DNA of 64,000 nt from Atherix ibis (Eukaryota > Arthropoda > Insecta > Diptera > Athericidae): positions 6,657,811-6,721,810 of the forward strand of contig OY282605.1 in the NCBI GenBank assembly GCA_958298945.1. The letters are read 5' to 3'. Below are positions 54,478 to 64,000 of the stretch, in pieces (the first letter of the stretch is position 1; each line of letters opens with the position of its first letter). The notes below the pieces were generated by a model, which worked only from the letters and a program-made list of their open reading frames with translations, did not search any database and was not told the DNA's origin. A program made the position numbers and the translations under genes.

Positions 54478-55792
54478 TTACGATTTAGTAATCCCGATAA
54501 CACCACATCCAAGACGTGCGCCAGCATTTCCAGTAGTTAGACTCAATTCGTGTCCTCCCAAACCCAAATCATCTGGATCCGCATGAACAACAAGACTTCG
54601 TCCAACTATATTATGTGCTCCACACAATGAGATGACTTTATCTGTGATCGATATCTGAAAATATCGAAAACCCACTACTTAAGATAAACAGAGAAAACTG
54701 CAATTTCATTTATAAATACTTTTGCCACACCATTTCCACCAGCAACCACATTTCCCAAATCACCAACATGTCTCACTTCAGCATTGGGACCAGCATGATT
54801 TTTTCCATGTGGATTAAAATGAGCTCCAGCCGATGTACAACCATTGGTGTTATCACCGAATTCGTGAATATGAAAGCCATGATTTCCAGCAGTAAGTCCA
54901 GAGATTTCTCCTGTTACCTTGACGGGAGAGCCCTCTGCCTAAAAATACAAATAATCATATTTTCTTTAAAGTTATCGTATTTGCTAATAATTAACAGTCA
55001 ACATTAACATTTTTGGTTGTTAAAAAATTGACTACGATTTGAGCAATAATAAATTTGTGTTTTTGTAACATATTAATTTTTTTTTTACAATACCACATGA
55101 CGAATTAATGTGGTTACCATTAATTTTTATAACGTTGAGAGTGGGGAGGACCTTCACATCTATCAACTCGTCTATTTATTTCTTAAGTTCTTTAAACTAG
55201 AGAATACCTGTTTTTATAATTTATTTCGAAAGGTGAAAGCTGAATAACGAAAGTTTATAGCAAAATATAATCTTCATTCCTACAATACCAGATATTTGTT
55301 TACCTACAACTACAAGTTTTTCGTAAGCAAATGAAATCAACTGCATCACGTTCTGATAACAACACTAATTACTTTCACTAATGACTTGCGAGATTTCAAT
55401 TTGACTACGAATAAAACAGCACTGACTGAGTTACAGTAAATAATTAAAACGCTTAAACGAAACAGCACACTGCCATAAAATGTCTATAAGGCTACTAGAA
55501 AAAGCCGGCAGCATTTTCCATGTTTTATGGATAACCGGCGTAACCTTGGAATTGATTTAATTTATACGATTGTAAAATTAAAGGCATTTTAGTGATAATA
55601 GTCTCGAAACGAAACTGTGATTGCATAATTATTTCAAAAAAAAGAATTTTAATCATTTCATAGCAGTACTGAAAAAACTGAAATATTATCAAAATGCCCA
55701 TATCTATAAAGACGTAATTTTCTTACCTCTTGTTCAAAAAATATGGTTCCCTTGGCTTCTCCGTTAACAACGCACACTGCTTTAATAACCAT
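54478..55792 (-). CDS. Sod1: Cytosolic Cu/Zn superoxide dismutase, three exons
   Basis: It converts superoxide to hydrogen peroxide and oxygen in the cytosol and intermembrane space. Exons 55792-55727, 54938-54720 and 54654-54478 splice at GT-AG and give 153 residues, the same length as Drosophila Sod1. It starts [20 protein letters not shown]. Copper ligands H45, H47, H62 and H119 and zinc ligands H62, H70, H79 and D82 are all present ([42 protein letters not shown]). The disulphide pair C56 and C145 and the active-site Arg142 ([10 protein letters not shown]) are in place. No signal peptide is present, so this is the intracellular form. The intron after residue 22 is about 790 bp and corresponds to the known first Sod intron position. 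It is head to head with ABCF3. Confidence 0.97.
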
Positions 55793-56406
55793 TTTTCTGC
55801 TTGAGTTTATTTTCAAACACTGATTATTTTAGAAACTTATGATAATTGCTTGAAAACTTCGCTCTTTTTGGAAGACAATTAAAAAATGTCACGATTTTAT
55901 GTTTGACAATTAAAAACTTCCCAAAAATGAACAAACCTATACGAACCGCCTTCTACACACAAGTGCCGACAATTCAGTTGTGAATAAAATCAAATCGCTT
56001 CTGATTGGAATGAGATCAAAGTGCATTCATTTGGAGAGTATCCACAAATGATTAACGATGTGTAAAGAAGTTTGAAAATTTTACATTTATGTAAAAATAA
56101 AACAATAGCTTATTGTTAATAAATATATTTTGCTCTGTTTTCGTTTTCATGTGAATAGAAAATAAATGAAAAATTTTTATGACTAAAAAAAACTGTAAAT
56201 ACTATTTTTTTAAAAATTCTAATCATACATAAAGTTTTGCAAAACGTTGATGGCTTTGTTGATTAGGAAAAGAAGAAGACGAAAGTCTGCTCGTAGATGT
56301 CAATTTATTATTGGAGAGTTATAGTGTGGTTGGTGTTTTTCAAATTGTGATTTCTTTTGGAAAAATTTATTATAGTTAAACCACATTTTTGGATTATTTT
56401 GTCACA
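55793..56406. promoter_or_regulatory. Shared upstream region of Sod1 and ABCF3
   Basis: The 614-bp gap between two divergent start codons has a more balanced block at 55910-56050 (ACAAGTGCCGACAATTCAG, then GATTGGAATGAGATC). It probably holds both core promoters. The interval 56260-56406 serves the ABCF3 leader. No TATA box stands at a clear distance from a start site. Confidence 0.4.
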
Positions 56407-59400
56407 ATGACTGCATATACGGATATATTGAAACGGGAGTTTCCATCGATTGATGAGGATATGACCGGTTATATTGAAGGTAGGATTTTAAAAGTGTCTA
56501 CACTAAAACAATAATGCCGTCATTCGATTACGAATGGGGCACATAGTTGAATTCAATAACATCCGAATTAAAAGGGTCTGTATTTTAGTTGAATTCAATT
56601 GATGTTAACTAAAAATTAATGATTTGTCCAAAAGAAAAAAAAAAATTTCATTTATATTGCCTACGTGGTCTTAGTTTAACTTGCACAATGTAATGAAGTA
56701 AGAAAGTTCGACTTCTCAAAGGCTTTTGATTTAAAAAAAAAAACTATTGTTTCTTCTGAAGCATTGCATAAATGTAATTAAAGAATATAAAGATTGTAAA
56801 TTCATTTTAACGCTTATTATTTTATTTCCATCCGAATCTTTCGTCTACTTTCATTTATAAAATGAAGATGCAGACAATCATAAAACAAAAGACCATGCTG
56901 GAAAAATAAAAATATACAAAAAATCTATCAATTGAATATTTAAATTTGAGTAAGTTAATTCATTTAGAATTTGCTCATGTTTAAAGAAAAGCTATAAACT
57001 TCTGTTAAATGGAATAAAATATTGATAAATAGCAATTTTTAAATGTATTCCTACAATTTATAGATATATTTACTTTTTTAAAGAAGTATTTTCTTTGGAA
57101 AATATTGTATTATAATTAATTGCAAAATTTGGTTCAATATTTTCATAGGTGTTTTAAGCGACGATGGTGAAGAATTTGAAAATGTCGAAGATGTTTTCGA
57201 TGCTATTGGTGATATACTACTTGGGATTGCAACTGGAAAAACCGAAAATAGTATTAGGTACTTAATTGATTGACAAAAACTTAATTGATACTAAGTAAAT
57301 AGTTGATTATTTAAATAGGCAAATCTGTGAGGAATTTTTCAAAATAATGAAGCCAAAAGAACGCAACAATCAGAAAATGCTTCACGCTCCGGTAAATATA
57401 GCCGAAATGGCTGCAAATATGGAAGAAGATTTACATGATATGAAAAGTATTTGGGTGATAAATAGAGATTTCTCGAATGTAAGGTATTTTTGAAATATGT
57501 AATAGTAAACACAATATATTTGTATTATATTTATAGAAAGTTGATTCGAGAAAATTAGAAAAAGCTGAAGCCAAATTACAACAGAAACAAGAAAAGCGCC
57601 AAGATAATGGTAAACCAATACCTGGGCCAGTTAAATTACAGTCAGCTACTGCTTCACAAGTATTCAATAAAAAAGAAAATAAAATGGAAACTAAAGGTAG
57701 CAATAGAGGCATGGATATACGAATAGAAAATTTCGATTTATCTTTTGGAGAGAAGTATGTTTACCACTGTTTAGTTTTGTTAAATTAAATTAATTTCCCA
57801 AGTCAAACGAATTTGGAATATATTTCGTGAAAGAAATGCTAACAATAAGTAACTTTATAGTTGATAAATATAAAATTAATTATAACTCATATTTCAGGAT
57901 ACTATTACAAAATGCGGAATTACTTTTAGCGTTTGGTCGTCGTTATGGATTGGTTGGTCGCAATGGGCTTGGTAAAACCACTTTGCTACGTATGATATCG
58001 GAAAAACAGTTAAAAATACCTAGCCACATTACAATTTTACATGTGGAACAGGAAGTCATTGGTGATGATACGACTGCGATAGACAGTGTATTAGAGTGCG
58101 ATGTACAACGGACTACTCTGCTACAAAAAGAAAGAGATCTGAATGCGCAACTTAGTTCGGGCATATCAAATCTGTCTATAAATGAGGAATTAAATGCTTT
58201 GTATGCGCAACTTCAATTAATTGAAGCGGACAAAGCAGTATCAAAAGCTTCCATAATACTTCGTGGCCTCGGTTTCAGTGCAGAAATGCAAGCGAATCCT
58301 ACCAAATCATTTTCTGGTGGATGGCGTATGCGTCTGGCTTTAGCACGGGCTCTCTTTTCTAAACCAGATTTATTGTTACTGGATGAACCGACAAACATGT
58401 TGGATATAAAAGCAATTATTTGGTTGGAGAACTATTTGCAGTCTTGGCCGACCACCTTGCTTGTAGTTTCGCATGACCGTAACTTTCTTGATACTGTTCC
58501 CACCGACATCATCTATATACATACACAACGTTTAGATACATATAAGTAAGTCATTAAAAAAAAAAAACTAAGTACGGTTTAGAAATGAACTTTTATTTAT
58601 ATGATTACAGAGGAAATTACGAACAATTCTATAAAACGAAAACAGAAAAATTGAAATCTCAGCGTCGTGAGTACGAAGCACAAATGGCACACCGTGCACA
58701 CGTGCAAGAGTTCATCGACCGATTTCGGTATAATGCAAATCGCGCATCAAGCGTGCAATCAAAAATAAAAATGCTTGAGAAATTGTAAGTTACAATGACT
58801 AGTTTTAACATATGTATCTTTGCGAAAATAATGTGGGGACTTTTTGTAGGCCAGAACTACAGCCAGTTGAAAAGGAGACTGAAGTTAAACTCAAATTTCC
58901 TGAAGTAGAACCGTTAAATCCACCAGTATTGTCGCTCGACGAAATTGCATTTTCCTATAGTGATTCAAATAAGATATTTAACTGTGTAAATTTATGTGCA
59001 ACATCAGATTCTCGGATATGCATTGTAATTAATGCACTAAATTGAATTTCGAAAACAAAGTCAACAAATATTTCATTTATATTTAGGTTGGTGAAAATGG
59101 TGCCGGAAAATCTACACTTTTGAAACTTATTATTGGACAACTGCAGCCAACAGGTGGTATTATGCATGCGCATAGAGGTTTGCGAGTCGGATATTTTGCG
59201 CAACACCATGTAGACAATTTAGAAATGAATTTAAGTTGTGTTGATCTACTTCAAATTGAATTCCCTGGTAAACCAGTAGAAGAATATCGTCGACAATTAG
59301 GTAGTTTTGGAATATCTGGTGATTTAGCATTACAACTAGTCGCTAGTTTGTCTGGAGGACAAAAGTCACGTTTAGCCTTTGCTAAAATGTGCATGGGTAA

Positions 59401-59774
59401 AATATGAAGATAACATCTTTTATTATTATTATGTGTAATCTGAATATTTCTCTATTATAGCCACACCAAATTTCATAATTCTCGACGAACCCACTAATCA
59501 TTTAGATATCGAAACAATTGATGCTCTCGGTAAAGCTATTAATAATTATAAGGTAATTTTGGTTAAAGAAAATTTATTTGGAAAGGAAAATGAAACAAAA
59601 ATATTCTTCTCTTGATAGGGAGGCGTTATATTGGTATCTCACGACGAACGTTTAATACGAATGGTTTGTAAAGAATTGTGGGTATGTGGTAATGGTACTG
59701 TAGCCGCTATAGAAGGAGGTTTTGAAGAATACAGAAATCAAGTACTCAAAGAAATCGAAACACAAACTAAATAA
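56407..59774 (+). CDS. ABC-F family ATPase, ABCF3 orthologue, ten exons
   Basis: ABC-F proteins have two ATPase cassettes but no membrane span; they act in translation or related cytosolic processes, and ABCF3 has been linked to antiviral and growth phenotypes. Exons 56407-56479, 57149-57257, 57319-57478, 57537-57754, 57898-58545, 58611-58784, 58850-59024, 59087-59396, 59461-59552 and 59619-59774 join in phase to 704 residues (human ABCF3 about 709). The N-terminal helical region has [20 protein letters not shown], typical of ABCF3 rather than ABCF1 or ABCF2. Cassette 1: Walker [10 protein letters not shown] at 207-215, signature SFSGG at 324-328, Walker B LLLLDE at 345-350. The linker follows, with [11 protein letters not shown] and [18 protein letters not shown]. 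Cassette 2: Walker [10 protein letters not shown] at 521-529, LSGGQ at 607-611, FIILDEP, then VSHDER. All catalytic motifs are intact. Drosophila calls this gene CG9330 by my recollection. Confidence 0.94.
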
Positions 59775-60109
59775 TGTATAAATAATTAGAATAGTAAGAA
59801 AATTGTTTATGGTATATAAATTATTTGCAATATACAATTGATCGTGTTAGAAAAATGTTGAAATTTTTGTAATGTAAAATGAATAAAATGAAAACAAAAC
59901 ATAATAAATAAATCACATTAAAAAAATTTTCATATATATTTTTTTTAAAAATTACATTTATTTTCCAAATTCTGAAATTTTTGATAATTTTAATTCAAAA
60001 TTCAAACAGGATCTATATCTGTAACAGTAAATATAGAAATAGAAAACTACCCAAAACCAGCTACGCTATGGAGGTGCAGATTACTAATCAAATATTATTG
60101 GTGAATATC
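59775..60109. other. ABCF3 3' flank
   Basis: AATAAA occurs at about 59882 and again near 59902-59910, about 110-135 bp after the stop codon, and is the likely polyadenylation signal. The rest is AT-rich up to the mariner at 60110. Confidence 0.55.
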
Positions 60110-60814
60110 TGAATTTCCGCTGGTTACGTGTATTCGATTTTCGATTTTTTTGTGGCGTTATGTTGGTACTCATGTCTCACTTATGCTGACAAGTTCGGCC
60201 ATTTTGAATATTCAGTTTATTTTTGACAGCTGCTTTACTTGCACGTGTTTTGGCTCGTCTTCGATTTTTGCTCAATTTCGACCAAAAACAGCATCGCATT
60301 AACATTGCTAAGGAGAATCATGGATTGCCACAGGGTAGAACGGTCAATAATGAATATTACCTGCAAGTTATGCGCAAGTTCCGCGAAGCATTCCTCCAGA
60401 AACGCCCGAATTTGTGGAAGAACAAAAATTGGCTTTTGCCATTTTTGGCCAAAAACAACACACTAATAATGCCGCAGCCACCGTATTTCCCAGATCTGGC
60501 CCCCTGTGACTTCTTCTTGTTCCCGAAACTGAAGAGCCCCATGAAAGGACGACGCTGCGCTACGATTGAGGAGATAAAGACGGCATCGAAGGAGGAGCGG
60601 AACAAGATCACAAAAAATGATTTTTTGAAGTGTTTCGAGGATTGGAAAAAATGTTGGCTTGATGTGCTCCGAGGATTGGAAAAAAACTTGTATTATATAC
60701 AACTGTATAATTTCTGGTGGGGATTACTTTGAAGGGGACAAAATAGATATTCATGAATAAATAAATAATTTTTGAAAAAACACAAAATTCGCGATACTTT
60801 TTGAACAAACCTCG
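60110..60814 (+). mobile_element. Mariner (CGAGGTCTGTTCAAAAAG family), left end and interior deleted
   Basis: The right end is intact (GCGATACTTTTTGAACAAAC, then CTCG and TA at 60815-60816). The left end lacks the first 30 bp or so of the TIR, so this copy is stranded. Coding pieces read FDQKQHRINIAKE, a deletion to LPQGRTVNNEYYLQVM, WLLPFLAKNNTLIMPQPPYF, PDLAPCDFFLFPKLKSPMKG, IEEIKTASKEERNKITKNDF and CFEDWKKCW. It shares the 5' deletion joint (leader fused to DQKQHRIN) with the copy at 18189, and the WLLP|FLAKN deletion with both other copies. Confidence 0.88.
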
Positions 60815-61389
60815 TATATTATTTTCGTGACATAAATTTTTATGGATTTCTTTAATATTTCTGAAATTTTGAGTACATATTCTAAGAATATTTAAAGCCT
60901 TTTTTTAAATCAAATTATTACGTTATTAATAAATATATTAAAATTAGTAACATTAAAAAAAAGTAACATTAAATAATATACTCGTATGTTAAATTAAAGC
61001 TCTTATGTTAACTTTTCGTCAACATCATCACATGAAAATATTGAATCATTGCTCTTGAGTTATGTCTTATCCAAGCGAACAACTTCCGTAATTGAATATT
61101 AATTTGCCAATAAAATTGAACAAACAACATAGATAAGTGTTATTGAAAATTGAACTAATAACAATTGGGCTACTATCAAGCACGAATTCGCTACTTAGCC
61201 TTGTCAATACTCCACATCATTATTCACTGTCAAATATTTTCATTTTTTTTCATTTTATTAAGAGTAATTTTCGTAAAAGAAAAACAAACAAGCTTAATTT
61301 AAAAAAAATCCTATCCCATTTAAGGCTTGTACTGCTGACTCAGCAGCATCGAACGCAACAGCAAAAACCGCGCGCTTTCCCCGTCATCA
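60815..61389. other. No gene seen
   Basis: AT-rich DNA between two transposon relics. Nothing was recognised. Confidence 0.4.
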
Positions 61390-62400
61390 TTCATCATGAC
61401 CTTAGGGGCTAGTGATTTTTCCGTGTGGTTCAAACAATTCTTTCAATTTATTTATCATAACATAGAAGTCTTCACTGAAATTCTTACGTTTGTAAAAAGT
61501 TGCGTAAAGTTTACGGTGACAATGCTCTATAAGAGCGTCAGTGGCAATGATCATTTACGAAATTGCATGATGGTGACCGATCTCAACGATACTTCTCGGT
61601 CAGGAAGGAAAGCCGAAATTGATGACGACAAAATAAAGGCATGAATTGAGTCAAACCAGCGTTACACGACACGAGAGATTGCAGAAACATTGAACATCTA
61701 TCATTCAACCGTTCACGACTATCTGAAGAAGCTGGGATATATTAGCAAGATGGATATTTGGGTTGCCCATAAATTCAAACAAGTTCATTTGACGGCATGC
61801 ATAAACATACGCGACGTTCTCATTAAACGTGAGGAAAACGATCCTCTTTTGAAGTGATTAATAACTGGTGATGGGAGGTGGATTGTTTACAACAATGTGG
61901 TGTGGTAATCCGTCTCAAACGACATTGAATGCGGACATTCATCAAACGAAGGTTATGCTCTCTGAGTATTGGAATTTTGAAGGTGTTATGTTTTTTGAGC
62001 TTCTACCAAGGAACAAAAAAATAAATTCAGAAGTGTGTATTATCGGTAATTTTAAACGAATACATCATCCAAAAACGTCCGAAGCTTGTAAAGGAGTTAT
62101 GTTCCTTTACGAGCTTCGGACGTTTTAAATCGTAAAGGAGTTATGTTCCCTCACGACAACGCAAGACTATACACACATCGATCACCCGTCAAAAAATATG
62201 TGTTGCCACACTCACCATATTCGCCTAACCTTGCGTCGATCTCTTCAAAACTCCTTGCTTGGTATTACCTTAAATTCAGATGTTTGCCGTTAAAGACAGG
62301 TCTTTCTATGAACGAGGAATTATAAACTTCGCTAAAATATGGCAAAAAATTATCCAACACAAAAAATACACTTTAAAACCGAAAAAATACAGTTTTTCAA
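61390..62400 (+). pseudogene. Mariner transposase pseudogene
   Basis: The plus strand reads KLRKVYGDNAL-like sequence near 61500, then SGRKAEIDDDKIKA, TREIAETLNIYHSTVHDYLK, KLGYISKMDIWVAHKFKQVH, LITGDGRWIVYNN (D region), SEYWNFEGVMFFELLPRNKK, VMFPHDNARLYTHRSPVKKY (middle D) and LPHSPYSPNLASI (third D changed to N). The order is that of mariner. Terminal repeats were not found. The sequence is split by stops and carries a novel palindrome at 62072-62126. It is separate from the TTGGGTTGTCCGG family by sequence. Confidence 0.8.
62072..62126. repeat. Hairpin-forming inverted repeat, 24-bp arms
   Basis: The arms 62072-62095 (AAAACGTCCGAAGCTTGTAA...) and 62103-62126 are complementary at 23 of 24 positions, with a 7-nt loop GTTATGT. 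It lies inside the decayed mariner at 61390-62400. The words GTAAAGGAGTTATGTTCC recur just after it (about 62131-62149), as if a piece of the gene had been copied in reverse. Confidence 0.85.
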
Positions 62401-62783
62401 ACAGAAAAAAATACACTTTTTAAAATAGTTTATTTTTGGCACAATTTTCAGTAATGCTCTTTTTTGATAGTTCTGCTATCAGTTATCTTGGATGGAGTTT
62501 CTTTTGGGCTGCCTCTAGTTCAGATCAACAATTTTTCGATTACTACAAATCTTCCGGGATGCGGCAAATTATTGTGCACCTTTTCTTGTTACATCTTTTC
62601 ATTAACAAAAACTTAAAGCCCTTTCATTTCTTTTATACTTTTTTGTTTTTAGATCTCGCAAGATTTTGTGCTTAGCATTACATGTGATCGACGCAGACAA
62701 CTCAAGAAGACTTACTATGACGATCTTCTTGGTAAAACATTTTTACAGTTCTCATATTCATTATAATCCTTTGTTAATAAACA

Positions 62784-63140
62784 GAATAGTCGCTATTGGG
62801 GCACTGAAAACCCTCAACTGATACACCAAAAACTACTACACCCTCGTAGAGTAACTGAGCCATATTTATTTGAGGATGCTGTAACAATTATCATGACCAC
62901 TATCAAGACATGTTGGAAAACTTTATTCTGCCCGTATAGGATCAATTAGGCCTACAGAATGTGTGGTACCAATAACACGGTGCCACATCACACACAGCTC
63001 GTGCTACGATGCAAATATAGAGAGAAAATTTTCCCGGTCGAATAATGTCAAAAAGTGGTGATAACGACTAGCCCCCCCCCCCCCCCCACCATCTCCTGAT
63101 TTGAACCCACCCAATTTCTTGAAATTATATTTCATTTAAA
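62784..63140 (+). pseudogene. Mariner-like transposase relic with a poly-C expansion
   Basis: Plus-strand frames show NSRYWGTENPQLIHQKLLHP, RRVTEPYLFEDAV, YQDMLENFILPV, DQLGLQNVWYQ, GATSHTARATMQ, then a 16-C run (63072-63087) where WPPRSPDL should be, and SPDLNPPNF. The order matches the 'WFQQDGAT' group. Stops and shifts are present. Confidence 0.7.
63072..63087 (+). repeat. Poly-C run inside a transposase relic
   Basis: Sixteen consecutive C residues occupy the Trp-Pro-Pro-Arg codon area of the transposase. The reading may be distorted by sequencing error. Confidence 0.8.
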
Positions 63141-63775
63141 ATATATTAAAAAAGAAACTTTGACCTGGAACATAAAATGCACAATACTTGTCTGGTTTTA
63201 AGGCTCACAAGGATTTGTGGTTAGCATTGCATGTGTTCGATTTCGGACGACTCAATAGGACTTACTACGACGATCTTCTAGATGAAGCCTTTTTATAGTT
63301 CTCATATTCATTGGAATCCTTGTGCGATTATAATAAAAATAAGTACTTTAAAAATGCTTTACCGAGAAGATCGTCACAACAAGTCCTATTCAGTCATCCG
63401 CAATCGAGCACATGCAATGCTGAACAGAAATTATATGCTAGTTTTTAAATTTAGACAATAACAATTAGGCAAACTTATTTATTCACATCTGAGCCTACTA
63501 ATTGTGAGTATATGAATTTAATTGGTTACAGTGCGCTAATGCACTACAGTATATACTGTAGGTGTTGAAGTAATTGTTTCGCTAAAAATTGAAATTGTTA
63601 TAAGAGTACGATTAGTCTTTGAAATTATGATTAATGAAATGTATTTCCTCAACTTTATGCAAATTAACCTATGTCTTTTTAATAAACTATTCATATGCTA
63701 CAAAAGAGTTCATAATAAAATTAAATTTTGCTAATACTATCTTTTTATTATAGAATCGGTTAATTTTTATATGCA

Positions 63776-64000
63776 CAGGGTGGGCCAATTTCGATTGACT
63801 GATTTACAATGCATATAACTCTTTTATTTTTAATTTTGTTGTTATTGCAGATTATAAAGAATTTGATAAAATTTTATAATGTGTTCATACCCAGTGCAAG
63901 AACGTGTTAAAATTGTCAAATTTCCTTTTCTTTCGGACGATCTATTGTTACAACACAAAGAAAATATTGTCAGAATTTTAATACTGTCACAGCTCCCAGT
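63776..64000 (+). mobile_element. Left end of a mariner-like element, cut by the window edge
   Basis: It opens CAGGGTGGGCCAATTTCGATT, close to the CAGGGTGG terminus of the element at 41831. It then encodes the N-terminal QERVKIVKF, and after a one-base shift FSFGRSIVTTQRKYCQNFNT, then VTAPS. This is the helix-turn-helix start of the 'WFQQDGAT' group. The rest lies beyond the window. Confidence 0.75.

Larger units (their letters stand above)
62650..63430. repeat. Three related copies of a transposase-derived segment, one inverted
   Basis: Copy A (about 62660-62783) and copy B (about 63205-63325) share GCATT...CATGTG, ACTTACTA(C/T)GACGATCTTCT and TTACAGTTCTCATATTCATT-like words in the same direction. 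Copy C (about 63352-63428) is the same segment inverted; CGAGAAGATCGTCACAACAA reads back as TTGTTGTGACGATCTTCTCG. B and C thus form arms of about 75 bp separated by about 55 bp. In frame, A and B read a short TYYDDLL block of unknown origin. Confidence 0.65.

Overview
The window looks like nuclear DNA from a higher (cyclorrhaphan) fly that is not Drosophila melanogaster. It is AT-rich, with short GT-AG introns. Its proteins align closely, by recall, with the Drosophila proteins Mi-2, Mtr3, Sod1 and the ABCF3 orthologue. It is also full of mariner-type transposons. No species could be fixed from the sequence alone.

Layout. (1) About 1-43.4 kb is a transposon graveyard with almost no host coding sequence. 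It holds at least three mariner (DD34D) lineages, a larger older group of mariner-like transposase pseudogenes (the 'WFQQDGAT...TPLDYFLWG' type), at least three non-LTR retrotransposon remnants, and two non-autonomous elements with clean inverted termini (2907-4079 and 27239-28101). The only likely host coding piece here is a first exon at 12234-12350 (minus). It sits behind an Inr+MTE core promoter at about 12923, and its later exons would lie beyond the left edge. (2) About 43.4-59.9 kb is a compact cluster of five genes with no recognised transposon: Mi-2 (minus, 43613-50190), Mtr3/EXOSC6 (minus, 50720-51790), an unrecognised coiled-coil protein (plus, 52454-53757), Sod1 (minus, 54478-55792) and an ABCF3 ATPase (plus, 56407-59774). 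I rebuilt the exons from splice sites and reading phase, and all five close into continuous frames (1957, 268, 397, 153 and 704 residues). (3) About 60.1-64 kb returns to transposon debris, with another mariner copy, a decayed mariner and pieces of the older family.

The five genes are housekeeping genes (chromatin remodelling, RNA exosome, superoxide removal, ABCF ATPase) plus one fast-evolving-looking protein. Mtr3 and the coiled-coil gene are head to head, and so are Sod1 and the ABCF3 gene, each pair separated by roughly 0.6 kb that probably holds a two-way promoter region. No pathway links the five.

The most interesting structures are these: a 183-bp tandem duplication of the last Mi-2 coding exon; three mariner copies that share the same deletion over the middle catalytic motif yet sit in different sites; a fold-back derivative of that mariner with about 199-bp inverted ends; a back-to-back TIR dimer starting another mariner; a tandem triplication of a transposase core; and a repeat that sets three TATA boxes in a row. 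No wholly new system was demonstrated.
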